Assembly (NCBI RefSeq): GCF_900105245.1 | Contig: NZ_FNSZ01000001.1 | Coordinates: 5,826,001 to 5,890,000 of the forward strand | Origin: Streptomyces sp. 1222.5 | GTDB taxonomy: Bacteria > Actinomycetota > Actinomycetes > Streptomycetales > Streptomycetaceae | DNA length: 64,000 nt | Direction of reading: 5' to 3' | Shown here: in pieces, positions 8,808 to 17,562 of the stretch | Position numbering within the stretch: the stretch's first letter is position 1 | Layout of the letters: the number at the start of each line of letters is the position of its first letter | Notes under the pieces: generated by a model | The model's input: only the letters and a program-made list of their open reading frames with translations | Told to the model about the DNA's origin: nothing | The model's database searches: none | Made by a program: the position numbers and the translations under genes

Positions 8808-10715
8808 GTGGCAGGACGGATCAACGACGAGGACGTGAAGGCGGTTCGGGACGCGGTCCCGATCGACGCCGTGGTCTCCGAGTACCTCCAGCTGCGCAAC
8901 GCGGGCGGCGGCAACCTCAAGGGCCTGTGCCCGTTCCACGACGAGAAGTCGCCGTCCTTCCAGGTCAGCCCCAGCAAGGGACTCTTCCACTGCTTCGGCT
9001 GCCAGGAGGGCGGCGACACCCTCACCTTCGTGATGAAGGTGGACCACCTCTCCTTCTCGGAGGCGGTCGAGCGGCTGGCCGCCCAGGCCGGCATCACCCT
9101 GCGTTACGAGGAGGGCGGGTACAACCCGGCCCACCAGCGCGGCGAGCGCATCCGCCTGGTCGAGGCGCACAAGATCGCCGCCCAGTGGTACGCCGAGCAG
9201 CTCGCCACCAGCCCCGAGGCCGAGACCGGCCGGATCTTCCTGGCCGAGCGCGGCTTCGACCAGGCCGCCGCCGTCCACTTCGACGTCGGATACAGCCCCC
9301 AGGGCTGGGACCACCTCACCCGCTACCTGCGCGGCAAGGGGTTCACCGACAAGGAGCTGATCCTCTCCGGGCTGTCCCAGGAGGGCCGCCGCGGCCCCAT
9401 CGACCGGTTCCGGGGCCGCCTGATGTGGCCCATCCGCGACATCGGCGGCGAGGTCGTCGGCTTCGGCGCCCGCAAGCTGTACGAGGCGGACAACGGCCCG
9501 AAGTACCTGAACACGCCCGAGACGGCGATCTACCGCAAGAGCCAGGTGCTGTACGGCATCGACCTGGCGAAGAAGGACATCGCCAAGGCCAGCCGGGCCG
9601 TCGTCGTCGAGGGCTACACCGACGTCATGGCCTGTCACCTGGCCGGTGTCACGACGGCCATCGCGACCTGCGGCACGGCCTTCGGCGGCGAACACATCAA
9701 GATCCTTCGCCGGCTGCTGATGGACAACGGCTCGGCCCGCGTGATCTTCACCTTCGACGGCGACGCGGCCGGCCAGAAGGCCGCCCTGCGCGCCTTCGAG
9801 GACGACCAGAAGTTCGCCGCCGAGACGTACATCGCGATCGCGCCCGACGGCATGGACCCCTGCGACCTGCGTCTGGCCAAGGGCGACGAGGCGGTCACCG
9901 ACCTGGTGGAACCCCGCACGCCGCTGTTCGAGTTCGCGCTCCGCCAGATCGTGCGCCGCTACGACCTCGACACCCCGGCCGGCCGGGCCGCCGCCCTGGA
10001 CGAGGCCGCGCCGATCGTCGCCCGCATCAAGAACAGCGGCGCGCAGCACGAGGTCGCCGTCGAACTCGCCGGCATGCTCGGCATCCTCGACACCCAGTTC
10101 GTGGTCCGGCGCGTGGCCCAGCTCGCCCGCTGGGCCCGTGACCGCGGCGGCAAGGGCCCGCAGCAGGGCCCGGCCCGTCCGGCCGACCAGCAGTGGGCCG
10201 GCGCCCCCCGCCCCGCGACTTCCGGGCCGGCCCTCACCCTGCGCAACCCCGTCTTCGCCGCCGAGCGCGAGCTGCTCAAACTCGCCCTGCAACGGCCCGA
10301 GCTGGTCTCCCCGGCCTTCGACGCCTACGGCGTGGACGAGTTCACCGCCCCGCCCTACGCCGCCGTCCGCCAGGCCGTCGCGGAGGCGGGCGGCGCCGAG
10401 TTCGGCGTGGCCGACCCGCAGGAGTACCTGGTCCGCGTCCGTGAGGCCGCTCCCGACGACGTCGTCCGCGCGATGGTCACCGAGCTGGCCGTGGAGCCGA
10501 TCCTGCGCCGCACGGTCGACGAGACCTACGCCGGCACGGTCCTGGTGCAGATCCGCCGCCGGGCCGTCGAGCGCCGCATCCGGGACGTCCAGTCCCAGCT
10601 GACCCGCCTGGCCACCGGCGGCGACCCCGCCCAGCTGGCCGCCGTGCAGAACGAGCTGTGGGTCCTCCAGCAGTACGACCAGACGCTGCGCGAGCGGGGC
10701 GCGCAGGCGCTCTAG
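8808..10715 (+). CDS. dnaG: DNA primase
   Basis: A 635-residue primase that makes RNA primers at the replication fork. The N-terminal zinc-binding domain has the CX2HX17CX2C pattern (CPFHDEKSP ... LFHCFGCQEGGD). The catalytic core follows, with the TOPRIM motifs VVVEGYTDVMA and FTFDGDAAGQKA. A linker rich in Gly, Pro and Gln (about residues 443-475) precedes the C-terminal helical DnaB-interacting domain. Length is normal for actinobacteria. The GTG at 8808 gives the usual start (AGRINDEDVKAVRDAVPID). The 3' end overlaps the convergent nucleotidyltransferase gene by 4 bases. Confidence 0.97.
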   Translation: MAGRINDEDVKAVRDAVPIDAVVSEYLQLRNAGGGNLKGLCPFHDEKSPSFQVSPSKGLFHCFGCQEGGDTLTFVMKVDHLSFSEAVERLAAQAGITLRYEEGGYNPAHQRGERIRLVEAHKIAAQWYAEQLATSPEAETGRIFLAERGFDQAAAVHFDVGYSPQGWDHLTRYLRGKGFTDKELILSGLSQEGRRGPIDRFRGRLMWPIRDIGGEVVGFGARKLYEADNGPKYLNTPETAIYRKSQVLYGIDLAKKDIAKASRAVVVEGYTDVMACHLAGVTTAIATCGTAFGGEHIKILRRLLMDNGSARVIFTFDGDAAGQKAALRAFEDDQKFAAETYIAIAPDGMDPCDLRLAKGDEAVTDLVEPRTPLFEFALRQIVRRYDLDTPAGRAAALDEAAPIVARIKNSGAQHEVAVELAGMLGILDTQFVVRRVAQLARWARDRGGKGPQQGPARPADQQWAGAPRPATSGPALTLRNPVFAAERELLKLALQRPELVSPAFDAYGVDEFTAPPYAAVRQAVAEAGGAEFGVADPQEYLVRVREAAPDDVVRAMVTELAVEPILRRTVDETYAGTVLVQIRRRAVERRIRDVQSQLTRLATGGDPAQLAAVQNELWVLQQYDQTLRERGAQAL

Positions 10716-11689
10716 CCGGCCTCGGCCGGGAACGCCGGTGTGACCGCCCGCACCAGCCGCTCGGCGAACTCCCGCTCCCGGTCGGCGAACTGCGGGTACT
10801 CGGTGACGAAGTGCTCCCACTCGACGTACCCGACCGCCTCCACGACGTCCACGAGGAGCACGTCCTCCCGGTACGGGTACGGCCACTCGCCCGACAGCCG
10901 GAACACCTCGCGCAGCAGCTCGTGCCGCAGCGGGTGGCGCTCGGCGAGCAGGACCGCGTCGTAGAGGTCCTTGCCCTGGGCGTGCGCGTCGTTGACCAGC
11001 CACATGAGCTTCCAGGCGAGCGACAGCGCGGGCGTCGCGCCGAGCAGCGTGCCGCCCGGCAGCCGGACCGGCTCGGGCTCCTCGGGCAGCGGCTCGTCGA
11101 AGACGAAGTCGAGCTGGACGTGCCCGCCCGGCAGCCCGGGCGCCGACCAGGGCAGGACCATGCGGCGGCCGGGCACCCGGTCGTAGGTCCAGATGTCCTC
11201 CACGACCGCGTCCCGTGCCGAGAACCGCACGTCCCCGGCGCGAGCCCCGGCCGCCCGGGCGATCCCGTCGAGCATCCGCGCCGTCCGCTCCTCCTCGATC
11301 CGCCACGCGGCCGGTACGACGACGAAGTCCAGGTCACCGGGCTCACGCGCCGCCTGCCCGAACCACACCGACATCAGCGCACTGCCGCGCAGCACCAGCG
11401 CCCCGGCCCACTCGGAACCGGCGATCGCGGCCAGGACCCCGTCCAGCGCGGTCCGCCGGGCCGTGTGCCAGGCCGCGCCGAGCGCCGGGTCGGCGAAGAC
11501 GGGATCGGTGGCCCGGTAGGCGTTCTGGTAGTGCTTGAGGGCCGGTTCGAACACGGGCCGCCGGGTGATGCCGTCACCGGGCACCCAGGTCAGGGTGCGG
11601 GGCAGGTCGTTCGCCCGCCGGGCCGCCTCGTCCGGCGGCTCGGGGGGAAGCTCCCCGCCGTGCCACAGGGCTCGCCAGGTCTCGCTCAT
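10712..11689 (-). CDS. AbiEii-like nucleotidyltransferase family protein
   Basis: A 325-residue protein with the nucleotidyltransferase fold of the AbiEii/AbiGii (type IV toxin) family. The motif GSALMSVWFG followed by PGDLDFVVV gives the GS...DxD catalytic site near residues 100-120. A later helix (LGATPALSLAWKLMWLVND) is the family's conserved Lys-containing segment. Family toxins transfer nucleotides to targets such as tRNA, but no AbiEi-type wHTH antitoxin is next to it. Instead its start overlaps the stop of a 205-residue partner gene (ATGA), so the two are probably translated together. Its convergent 4-base overlap with dnaG and location beside hrdA suggest a stable chromosomal gene rather than a recent import. 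Confidence 0.75.
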   Translation of the reverse strand: MSETWRALWHGGELPPEPPDEAARRANDLPRTLTWVPGDGITRRPVFEPALKHYQNAYRATDPVFADPALGAAWHTARRTALDGVLAAIAGSEWAGALVLRGSALMSVWFGQAAREPGDLDFVVVPAAWRIEEERTARMLDGIARAAGARAGDVRFSARDAVVEDIWTYDRVPGRRMVLPWSAPGLPGGHVQLDFVFDEPLPEEPEPVRLPGGTLLGATPALSLAWKLMWLVNDAHAQGKDLYDAVLLAERHPLRHELLREVFRLSGEWPYPYREDVLLVDVVEAVGYVEWEHFVTEYPQFADREREFAERLVRAVTPAFPAEAG

Positions 11690-12303
11690 ACGGACACCTC
11701 CCGCTCCTCGATCCACCCGTCGTCCACCGACTCGTCGCTGTCGTACAGCACGAACTCCCGCTCCACGCCGAGGACGTCGAGCCCCTCGAGCTCCGCGAGC
11801 AGCCGCCGCAGGGCCCGTTCGGCCTCCGCGTCCGACACCCCCCGGCAGCGCTGCGTCACGAACCGCTCGTGCCGTCCGCCGCCGCGCGCCCGCCGCGCGT
11901 TCCACGACAGGTGCGCGCCGTGCGGCACGACCCGCGCGGCGAGCGCGCCGAGGTCGGTGCCGGCGTCGAGCAGCAGCTTGGCGTGGTGTTCGAAGTACTG
12001 TCCGCCTCCGCACGGTCCGGCGGGCACCTCCGGCGCCCAGGGCACCGACTCGGTCTTCACCCGCACCGGTGCGAAGCCGGCCGACCGCAGGGCCGCCACG
12101 GTGCCGGCCGCCCGGGCCGACTCCTCGGCGTACGAGGACGAGCCGGCGAGGGTGAGCATCGGCTGGTGCCGCATCCGGCCGCGGGCCAGCACGATGTGCG
12201 TCAGCTTGAGTCCGGACGCGTCCGCCCAGCCGCGCAGCCGCTCGGCCTCGGCGGCGTCGTCGCAGCGGACGGTCACATGGGTTTCGTACAGCAGTCCGGA
12301 CAC
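11686..12303 (-). CDS. Conserved hypothetical protein with two similar halves
   Basis: A 205-residue soluble protein that I cannot assign to a named family. It appears to be an internal duplication of a ferredoxin-like unit: YETHVTVRCDD ... LTHIVLARGRMRHQP in the first half and YFEHHAKLLLD ... AHLSWNARRARGGGRH in the second, each with a conserved His and a basic strand. The C-terminus is acidic. It overlaps the nucleotidyltransferase start codon by 4 bases and is the upstream gene of that two-gene operon, so it may regulate or substrate-target the nucleotidyltransferase. That is inference from position only. Confidence 0.7.
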   Translation of the reverse strand: MSGLLYETHVTVRCDDAAEAERLRGWADASGLKLTHIVLARGRMRHQPMLTLAGSSSYAEESARAAGTVAALRSAGFAPVRVKTESVPWAPEVPAGPCGGGQYFEHHAKLLLDAGTDLGALAARVVPHGAHLSWNARRARGGGRHERFVTQRCRGVSDAEAERALRRLLAELEGLDVLGVEREFVLYDSDESVDDGWIEEREVSV

Positions 12304-12535
12304 TCGGGGATCCTCCCAGATCAGGGCCGGGGACGGCGCCCGCTTTTCCGGTGCCGGTCACCAGCCGGTCACGGTGCGGACGCAAAAAGTCACCGCACGC
12401 CCCTCGTGGCGGGGATGTGTCGTACTCCACACTGGGGGCGGTGCCCGAGTCCTCGGAGCGCAGGCCGTCGACTCTCCGCCCCCGAAGTGCCGCTGCCGCA
12501 CACCTTCGGCAGCGATCATCCTGGAGGTCGCCCCC

Positions 12536-13714
12536 GTGCAGACCCAGACCCTCAGCCAGTCCGATGGCAACACCGGTGCCACCGGCACCTCCGCGGACGA
12601 GCCGGACGCGGAGACGGACGTCCTCGTGGCCGTGCCCCCGCAGGGCCGTGGCGGCCTGCACGCGGAAACGGCGCCCGCCGATCCGGGGGAGCCGCCCGCC
12701 GAGGAGCTCACGGAGGACTCCGGGCAGCCGGGGGAGCCCGTGGAGCCCGAGGAGATCACCGAGCCCGTCGGGCCGCGAGTCGCCGCCCGGGCCGAGTCCG
12801 GCGGCCCCTCGGCCGATCTGTTCCGCCAGTACCTGCGCGAGATCGGCCGCATCCCGCTGCTCACCGCCGCCGAGGAGGTCGACCTCGCCCGCCGGGTGGA
12901 GGCCGGCCTGTTCGCCGAGGAGAAGCTGAGCAACACCCCCGACCTGGACAGTCAGTTGGCGAACGACCTGGACCGGCTCGTGGTCCTGGGCCGGATGGCC
13001 AAGCGCCGGCTCATCGAGGCCAACCTGCGGCTCGTGGTCTCCGTCGCCAAGCGGTACGTCGGGCGCGGCCTGACCATGCTCGACCTCGTCCAGGAGGGCA
13101 ACCTGGGCCTCATCCGGGCGGTGGAGAAGTTCGACTACGCGCGCGGCTACAAGTTCTCCACCTACGCGACCTGGTGGATCCGCCAGGCCATGTCCCGGGC
13201 CCTCGCCGACCAGGCCCGCACCATCCGCGTCCCGGTCCACGTCGTGGAGCTGATCAACCGGGTGGTCCGGGTCCAGCGGCGCATGCTCCAGGAGCGGGGC
13301 TACGAGCCGACGCCGGAAGAGGTCGCCGCCCATCTGGACCTGCCGCCGGAGCGGGTCGGCGAGGTGCTGCGGCTCGCCCAGGAGCCGGTGTCGCTGCACG
13401 CCCCGGTGGGCGAGGAGGACGACGTGGCCCTCGGCGACCTCATCGAGGACGGCGACGCCGCCAGCCCCGTGGAGTCGGCCGCGTTCCTGCTGCTGCGCGA
13501 GCACCTGGAAGCGGTGCTGTCCACGCTCGGTGAGCGCGAGCGCAAGGTGGTCCAGCTGCGCTACGGACTCATCGACGGCCGGCCGCGCACGCTGGAGGAG
13601 ATCGGCCGGCTGTTCGGGGTGACGCGGGAGCGGATACGGCAGATCGAGTCCAAGACGCTGAACAAGCTCCGGGACCACGCCTTCGCGGACCAGCTGAGGG
13701 GCTACCTCGACTGA
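12536..13714 (+). CDS. hrdA: RNA polymerase sigma factor HrdA (sigma-70 group 1/2)
   Basis: A 392-residue principal-type sigma factor. An acidic, poorly conserved N-terminus of about 90 residues precedes region 1.2 (DLFRQYLREIGRIPLLTAAE), region 2 (LIEANLRLVVSVAKRYVGRG, LDLVQEGNLGLIRAVEKFDY, TYATWWIRQAMSRAL), region 3 and region 4 (LRYGLIDG, LEEIGRLFGVTRERIRQIES). Region 2.4 and 4.2 are those of RpoD-class proteins, so promoters like those of HrdB would be read. The GTG at 12536 is supported by GGAGG about 10 bases upstream. Location downstream of dnaG and next to the ABC exporter pair matches hrdA rather than hrdB/C/D, as I recall it from S. coelicolor. Confidence 0.9.
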   Translation: MQTQTLSQSDGNTGATGTSADEPDAETDVLVAVPPQGRGGLHAETAPADPGEPPAEELTEDSGQPGEPVEPEEITEPVGPRVAARAESGGPSADLFRQYLREIGRIPLLTAAEEVDLARRVEAGLFAEEKLSNTPDLDSQLANDLDRLVVLGRMAKRRLIEANLRLVVSVAKRYVGRGLTMLDLVQEGNLGLIRAVEKFDYARGYKFSTYATWWIRQAMSRALADQARTIRVPVHVVELINRVVRVQRRMLQERGYEPTPEEVAAHLDLPPERVGEVLRLAQEPVSLHAPVGEEDDVALGDLIEDGDAASPVESAAFLLLREHLEAVLSTLGERERKVVQLRYGLIDGRPRTLEEIGRLFGVTRERIRQIESKTLNKLRDHAFADQLRGYLD

Positions 13715-13722
13715 GTCCGGCC

Positions 13723-13758
13723 GCCGGGGTGCCGCCGCCGCGGCAGCGGCACCCCGGC
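13723..13758. terminator. Bidirectional hairpin terminator between hrdA and the ABC exporter
   Basis: A perfect 13-bp inverted repeat (GCCGGGGTGCCGC / GCGGCACCCCGGC) with a 10-base loop lies 8 bases after the hrdA stop and 11 bases after the end of the convergent ABC transporter gene. There is no T-run, which is usual for Streptomyces terminators. Confidence 0.75.
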
Positions 13759-13769
13759 ACCGCTCGGAG

Positions 13770-15698
13770 CTAGTCCACCTCGGCCACGGCCTGGGCGAAC
13801 TGGGCCTTGTACAGCCGGGCGTACGCGCCGTCGGCCGCCAGCAGGTCCGTGTGCGCGCCCTGTTCGACGATGGACCCGTTCTCCATCACGAGGATGGTGT
13901 CCGCGTCCCGGATCGTCGACAGCCGGTGCGCGATCACGAACGACGTGCGGCCGGCCGCCAGCTTGGCCATCGCCTTCTGGATCAGCACCTCGGTGCGGGT
14001 GTCGACCGAGCTGGTCGCCTCGTCCAGGACGAGGATCACCGGGTCGGACAGGAACGCCCGCGCGATGGTGATGAGCTGCTTCTCACCCGCGCTGACCCCC
14101 GTGCCCTCGTCGTCGATCACGGTGTCGTAGCCGTCGGGCAGGGTCCGCACGAACCGGTCGGCGTGCGCGGCCCGGGCGGCCTCCTCGATCTCGCCCCGGG
14201 TGACCTCGCGGGAGGCGCCGTACGCGATGTTCTCCGCGATGGTGCCGCCGAACAGCCAGGTGTCCTGGAGCACCATGCCGATGCCGGAGCGCAGTTCGTC
14301 GCGGGACATGCTCCGGATGTCCACGCCGTCGAGGGTGATCCGGCCACCGGAGACGTCGTAGAACCGCATCAGCAGGTTGACCAGCGTGGTCTTGCCCGCG
14401 CCGGTCGGGCCGACGATCGCGACCGTGTGCCCCGGCTCCACCTTGAGCGAGAGGTCCTCGATCAGCGGCTTCTCCGGGTCGTAGCGGAACGACACGTGCT
14501 CCAGGCCCACCCGTCCGCGCAGTTCCGCGGGCCGTTCGCCCGGCACCGGATCCGCCTCCTGCTCCTCCGCGTCCAGGAGTTCGAAGATCCGCTCGGACGA
14601 CGCGACGCCGGACTGCACCAGGTTCGCCATCGACGCGACCTGCGTCAGCGGCATGGAGAACTGCCGCGAGTACTGGATGAACGCCTGCACGTCACCGATG
14701 GACAGCGCGCCGGACGCCACCCGCAGACCGCCGACGACGGCCACCAGCACGTAGTTCAGGTTGGACACGAACATCATCAGCGGCTGCATGACACCGCTGT
14801 TGAACTGTGCCTTGAACCCGGCCTCGTACAGGGCGTCGTTCTGCTCGGCGAACTGCTTCGCCGACTCCTCCTGCCGGCCGAACACCTTCACCAGGGTGTG
14901 CCCGGTGTACATCTCCTCGATGTGGGCGTTCAGCTTTCCGGTGGAGCGCCACTGCTGGACGAAGTGCGGCTGCGAGCGCTTGCCGACCCGGGTGGCGACC
15001 ACGAACGACAGTGGCACGGTCACCAGCGCGACCAGGGCCAGGATCCAGGAGACGTAGAACATCATCACGAGCACGCCGATGATGGTCAGCAGCGAGTTGA
15101 TCAGCTGGCCCATCGACTGCTGGAGCGTCTGCCCGATGTTGTCGATGTCGTTGGTCGCCCGGGACAGCACCTCGCCGCGCTGACGCTTGTCGAAGTACGA
15201 CAGCGGCAGCCGCGACAGCTTCGTCTGCACGGACTCGCGCAGCCGGTACATGGTGCGGTTCACGGCCCGGTTGACCAGCCGGGTCGCGACGGCCATCAGC
15301 AGACCGGCGACCAGGAACGTGCCGAGGGCGAGCAGCAGGACGTGCCCCACGGCGTCGAAGTCGATGCCCTCGCCGGGGGTGAAGTCGGTGCCCTGGAGCA
15401 TGTCCGCGACGGAGCCCTGGCCCCGCTCGCGCATCGAGTCGAGGACCTGCTCCTTGCTGGCCCCGGCCGGCATCTGCCGGCCGATGATGCCGGAGAACAC
15501 CAGGTCGGTGGCGCGGCCGAGGATCTTCGGGCCGATCACGCTCAGGCCGACACTGACGACCACGCAGAACAACAGGGCGTAGATGGTGACCCGTTCGGGC
15601 TTGAACTGGGCGACGAGCCGTTTGCCCGAGCCCTTGAAGTCCATCGAGCGCTGGTCGGGGCCGCCCCCGGCCATCATGCGTCCCATGGGCCCGGCCAT
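13770..15698 (-). CDS. ABC exporter half-transporter (consensus ATPase site subunit)
   Basis: A 642-residue type IV ABC exporter subunit: about six membrane helices in residues 45-350, then a nucleotide-binding domain. Walker A is GPTGAGKTT (near residue 429) and Walker B is VILVLDEATSSVDT with the catalytic Glu present. Its signature motif is altered (GVSAGEKQL instead of LSGGQ). The start ATG at 15698 shares one base with the stop of the upstream half-transporter (TGATG), so translation is coupled. The pairing fits a heterodimer like TM287/288 or BmrCD, with an efflux or lipid-transport role; the substrate is unknown. Confidence 0.88.
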   Translation of the reverse strand: MAGPMGRMMAGGGPDQRSMDFKGSGKRLVAQFKPERVTIYALLFCVVVSVGLSVIGPKILGRATDLVFSGIIGRQMPAGASKEQVLDSMRERGQGSVADMLQGTDFTPGEGIDFDAVGHVLLLALGTFLVAGLLMAVATRLVNRAVNRTMYRLRESVQTKLSRLPLSYFDKRQRGEVLSRATNDIDNIGQTLQQSMGQLINSLLTIIGVLVMMFYVSWILALVALVTVPLSFVVATRVGKRSQPHFVQQWRSTGKLNAHIEEMYTGHTLVKVFGRQEESAKQFAEQNDALYEAGFKAQFNSGVMQPLMMFVSNLNYVLVAVVGGLRVASGALSIGDVQAFIQYSRQFSMPLTQVASMANLVQSGVASSERIFELLDAEEQEADPVPGERPAELRGRVGLEHVSFRYDPEKPLIEDLSLKVEPGHTVAIVGPTGAGKTTLVNLLMRFYDVSGGRITLDGVDIRSMSRDELRSGIGMVLQDTWLFGGTIAENIAYGASREVTRGEIEEAARAAHADRFVRTLPDGYDTVIDDEGTGVSAGEKQLITIARAFLSDPVILVLDEATSSVDTRTEVLIQKAMAKLAAGRTSFVIAHRLSTIRDADTILVMENGSIVEQGAHTDLLAADGAYARLYKAQFAQAVAEVD

Positions 15699-17431
15699 CA
15701 GGCGGCCTCCGCTTCCGTCAGCTGGGAGAGCACGATCTCCCGGTAGGTCTCGTTGGATGCCATCAGCTCGTGGTGCCGGCCGGTGCCGACGACCCGGCCC
15801 TCGTCCAGCACGACGATCCGGTCGGCGTCCCGGATGGTCGCCACCCGCTGGGCGACGATGACGACGGTCGCCTCGGCGGTCTCCCGGGAGAGTGCCGAGC
15901 GCAGCGCCGCGTCCGTCGCGTAGTCGAGCGCGGAGAAGGAGTCGTCGAAGAGGTAGATCTCCGGGCGCTGCACGAGGGTGCGGGCGATGGCGAGCCGCTG
16001 CCGCTGGCCGCCGGACACGTTGGTGCCGCCCTGGGCGATCGGCGCGTTCAGGCCGCCCTCCAGCTTCTGCACGAAGTCCTTGGCCTGCGCCACCTCCAGC
16101 GCGTGCCACAGCTCCTCGTCGGTGGCGTCCGGATTGCCGTAGCGCAGGTTGGTGGCGACCGTGCCGGCGAACAGGTACGGCTTCTGCGGCACGAGCCCGA
16201 CGGTCTTCGCGAGCAGCTTCGGCTCGACCTCCTGGACGTCCACGCCGTCCACCAGCACCTGGCCCTCGGTGGCGTCGAACAGCCGGGGGACGAGTCCGAG
16301 CAGGGTCGACTTGCCGCTGCCGGTGGAGCCGATCACGGCGGTCGTCTCACCCGGCCGGGCCTCCAGCGCGATGTCCGTCAGCACCGGCTCCTCGGCACCC
16401 GGGTAGCGGAAGCCCGCCCCGCGGATCTCCAGGTGCCCGTGCCGGCGCAGCTCGGTGACCGGCGCGGTCGGCGGCACCACGCTGGAGTCGGTCCCCAGGA
16501 CCTCCTGGATGCGCTCGGCGCAGACCTCCGCGCGCGGCACCATCATGAACATGAAGGTGGCCATCATCACGGACATGACGATCTGCATCAGATAGGCGAG
16601 GAACGCGGTCAGGTCGCCGATCTTCATGCCGCCGCTGTCGATGCGGTGCGCGCCGAACCACACCACGGCGATCGACGACACGTTCACCACCGTCATGACG
16701 ATCGGGAACATCAGCGCGAGCATCCGGCCGGTGGCCAGCTGCATCTCGGTGAGCTCGCCGTTGGCCCTCCCGAAGCGGCCCTGCTCGTACTCGTCGCGGA
16801 CGAAGGCGCGGATCACCCGGTTGCCGGTGATCTGCTCACGCAGCACCCGGTTCACCGTGTCGAGCCGGACCTGCATGGTCCGGAACAGCGGCCGCAGCCG
16901 GCGCACGATCAGCGTCACACAGATGCCGAGCACCGGGACGACCGCGACGAGCACGGCGGACAGCGGGACGTCGAGACCGAGGGCGAGCACGATGCCGCCG
17001 ACGCACATGATGGGCGCGGAGACCATCAGGGTGAACGTCAGCAGGGCCAGCATCTGGACCTGCTGCACGTCGTTCGTCGTACGGGTGATGAGCGAGGGCG
17101 CCCCGAAGTGGCCCAGCTCACGGGAGGAGAAGGACTGCACCCGGTCGAAGACGGCACCGCGCACGTCCCGGCCGAGGGCGGAGGCGGTCCTGGCGCCGAA
17201 GTACACGGCACCGACGTTGCACACGACCTGGACCAGCGAGATGCCGATCATCAGGGCACCGAAGGACAGGATGTAGCCCGTGTCCCCCTTGACGACACCG
17301 TTGTCGATGATGTCCGCGTTCAGGGTGGGCAGGTAGAGGGTGGCGCAGGTCTGCAGGAACTGCAGCAGCACCAGGAACGCTATGGGTTTCTTGTAGGGCC
17401 TGAGATAGGTCCGCAGAAGTCGTATGAGCAC
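15698..17431 (-). CDS. ABC exporter half-transporter (degenerate ATPase site subunit)
   Basis: A 577-residue ABC exporter subunit with an N-terminal membrane domain (six helices) and a nucleotide-binding domain with Walker A GSTGSGKST (near residue 365) and an intact signature NVSGGQRQ. The Walker B region reads YLFDDSFSALD, so the catalytic Glu is replaced by Asp. With the partner's altered signature this makes one non-canonical and one working ATP site per heterodimer. The GTG at 17431 starts the usual LIRLLRTYLRPYKK sequence; the frame is open further upstream but without a convincing ribosome site. The gene lies downstream of the FGGY kinase after 131 bases. Confidence 0.88.
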   Translation of the reverse strand: MLIRLLRTYLRPYKKPIAFLVLLQFLQTCATLYLPTLNADIIDNGVVKGDTGYILSFGALMIGISLVQVVCNVGAVYFGARTASALGRDVRGAVFDRVQSFSSRELGHFGAPSLITRTTNDVQQVQMLALLTFTLMVSAPIMCVGGIVLALGLDVPLSAVLVAVVPVLGICVTLIVRRLRPLFRTMQVRLDTVNRVLREQITGNRVIRAFVRDEYEQGRFGRANGELTEMQLATGRMLALMFPIVMTVVNVSSIAVVWFGAHRIDSGGMKIGDLTAFLAYLMQIVMSVMMATFMFMMVPRAEVCAERIQEVLGTDSSVVPPTAPVTELRRHGHLEIRGAGFRYPGAEEPVLTDIALEARPGETTAVIGSTGSGKSTLLGLVPRLFDATEGQVLVDGVDVQEVEPKLLAKTVGLVPQKPYLFAGTVATNLRYGNPDATDEELWHALEVAQAKDFVQKLEGGLNAPIAQGGTNVSGGQRQRLAIARTLVQRPEIYLFDDSFSALDYATDAALRSALSRETAEATVVIVAQRVATIRDADRIVVLDEGRVVGTGRHHELMASNETYREIVLSQLTEAEAA

Positions 17432-17562
17432 GCTACGTCTCTCGGAGTCGGCGGTGGGGGCGGGGTGGTTGCCCCTGGCCCCTATCGTCCGACACTCCAC
17501 CCGCGTTACCTCAACCGATTAAGCCGACAGCGGCGAACCGGCATCCATACGGGTTCGCGGTG

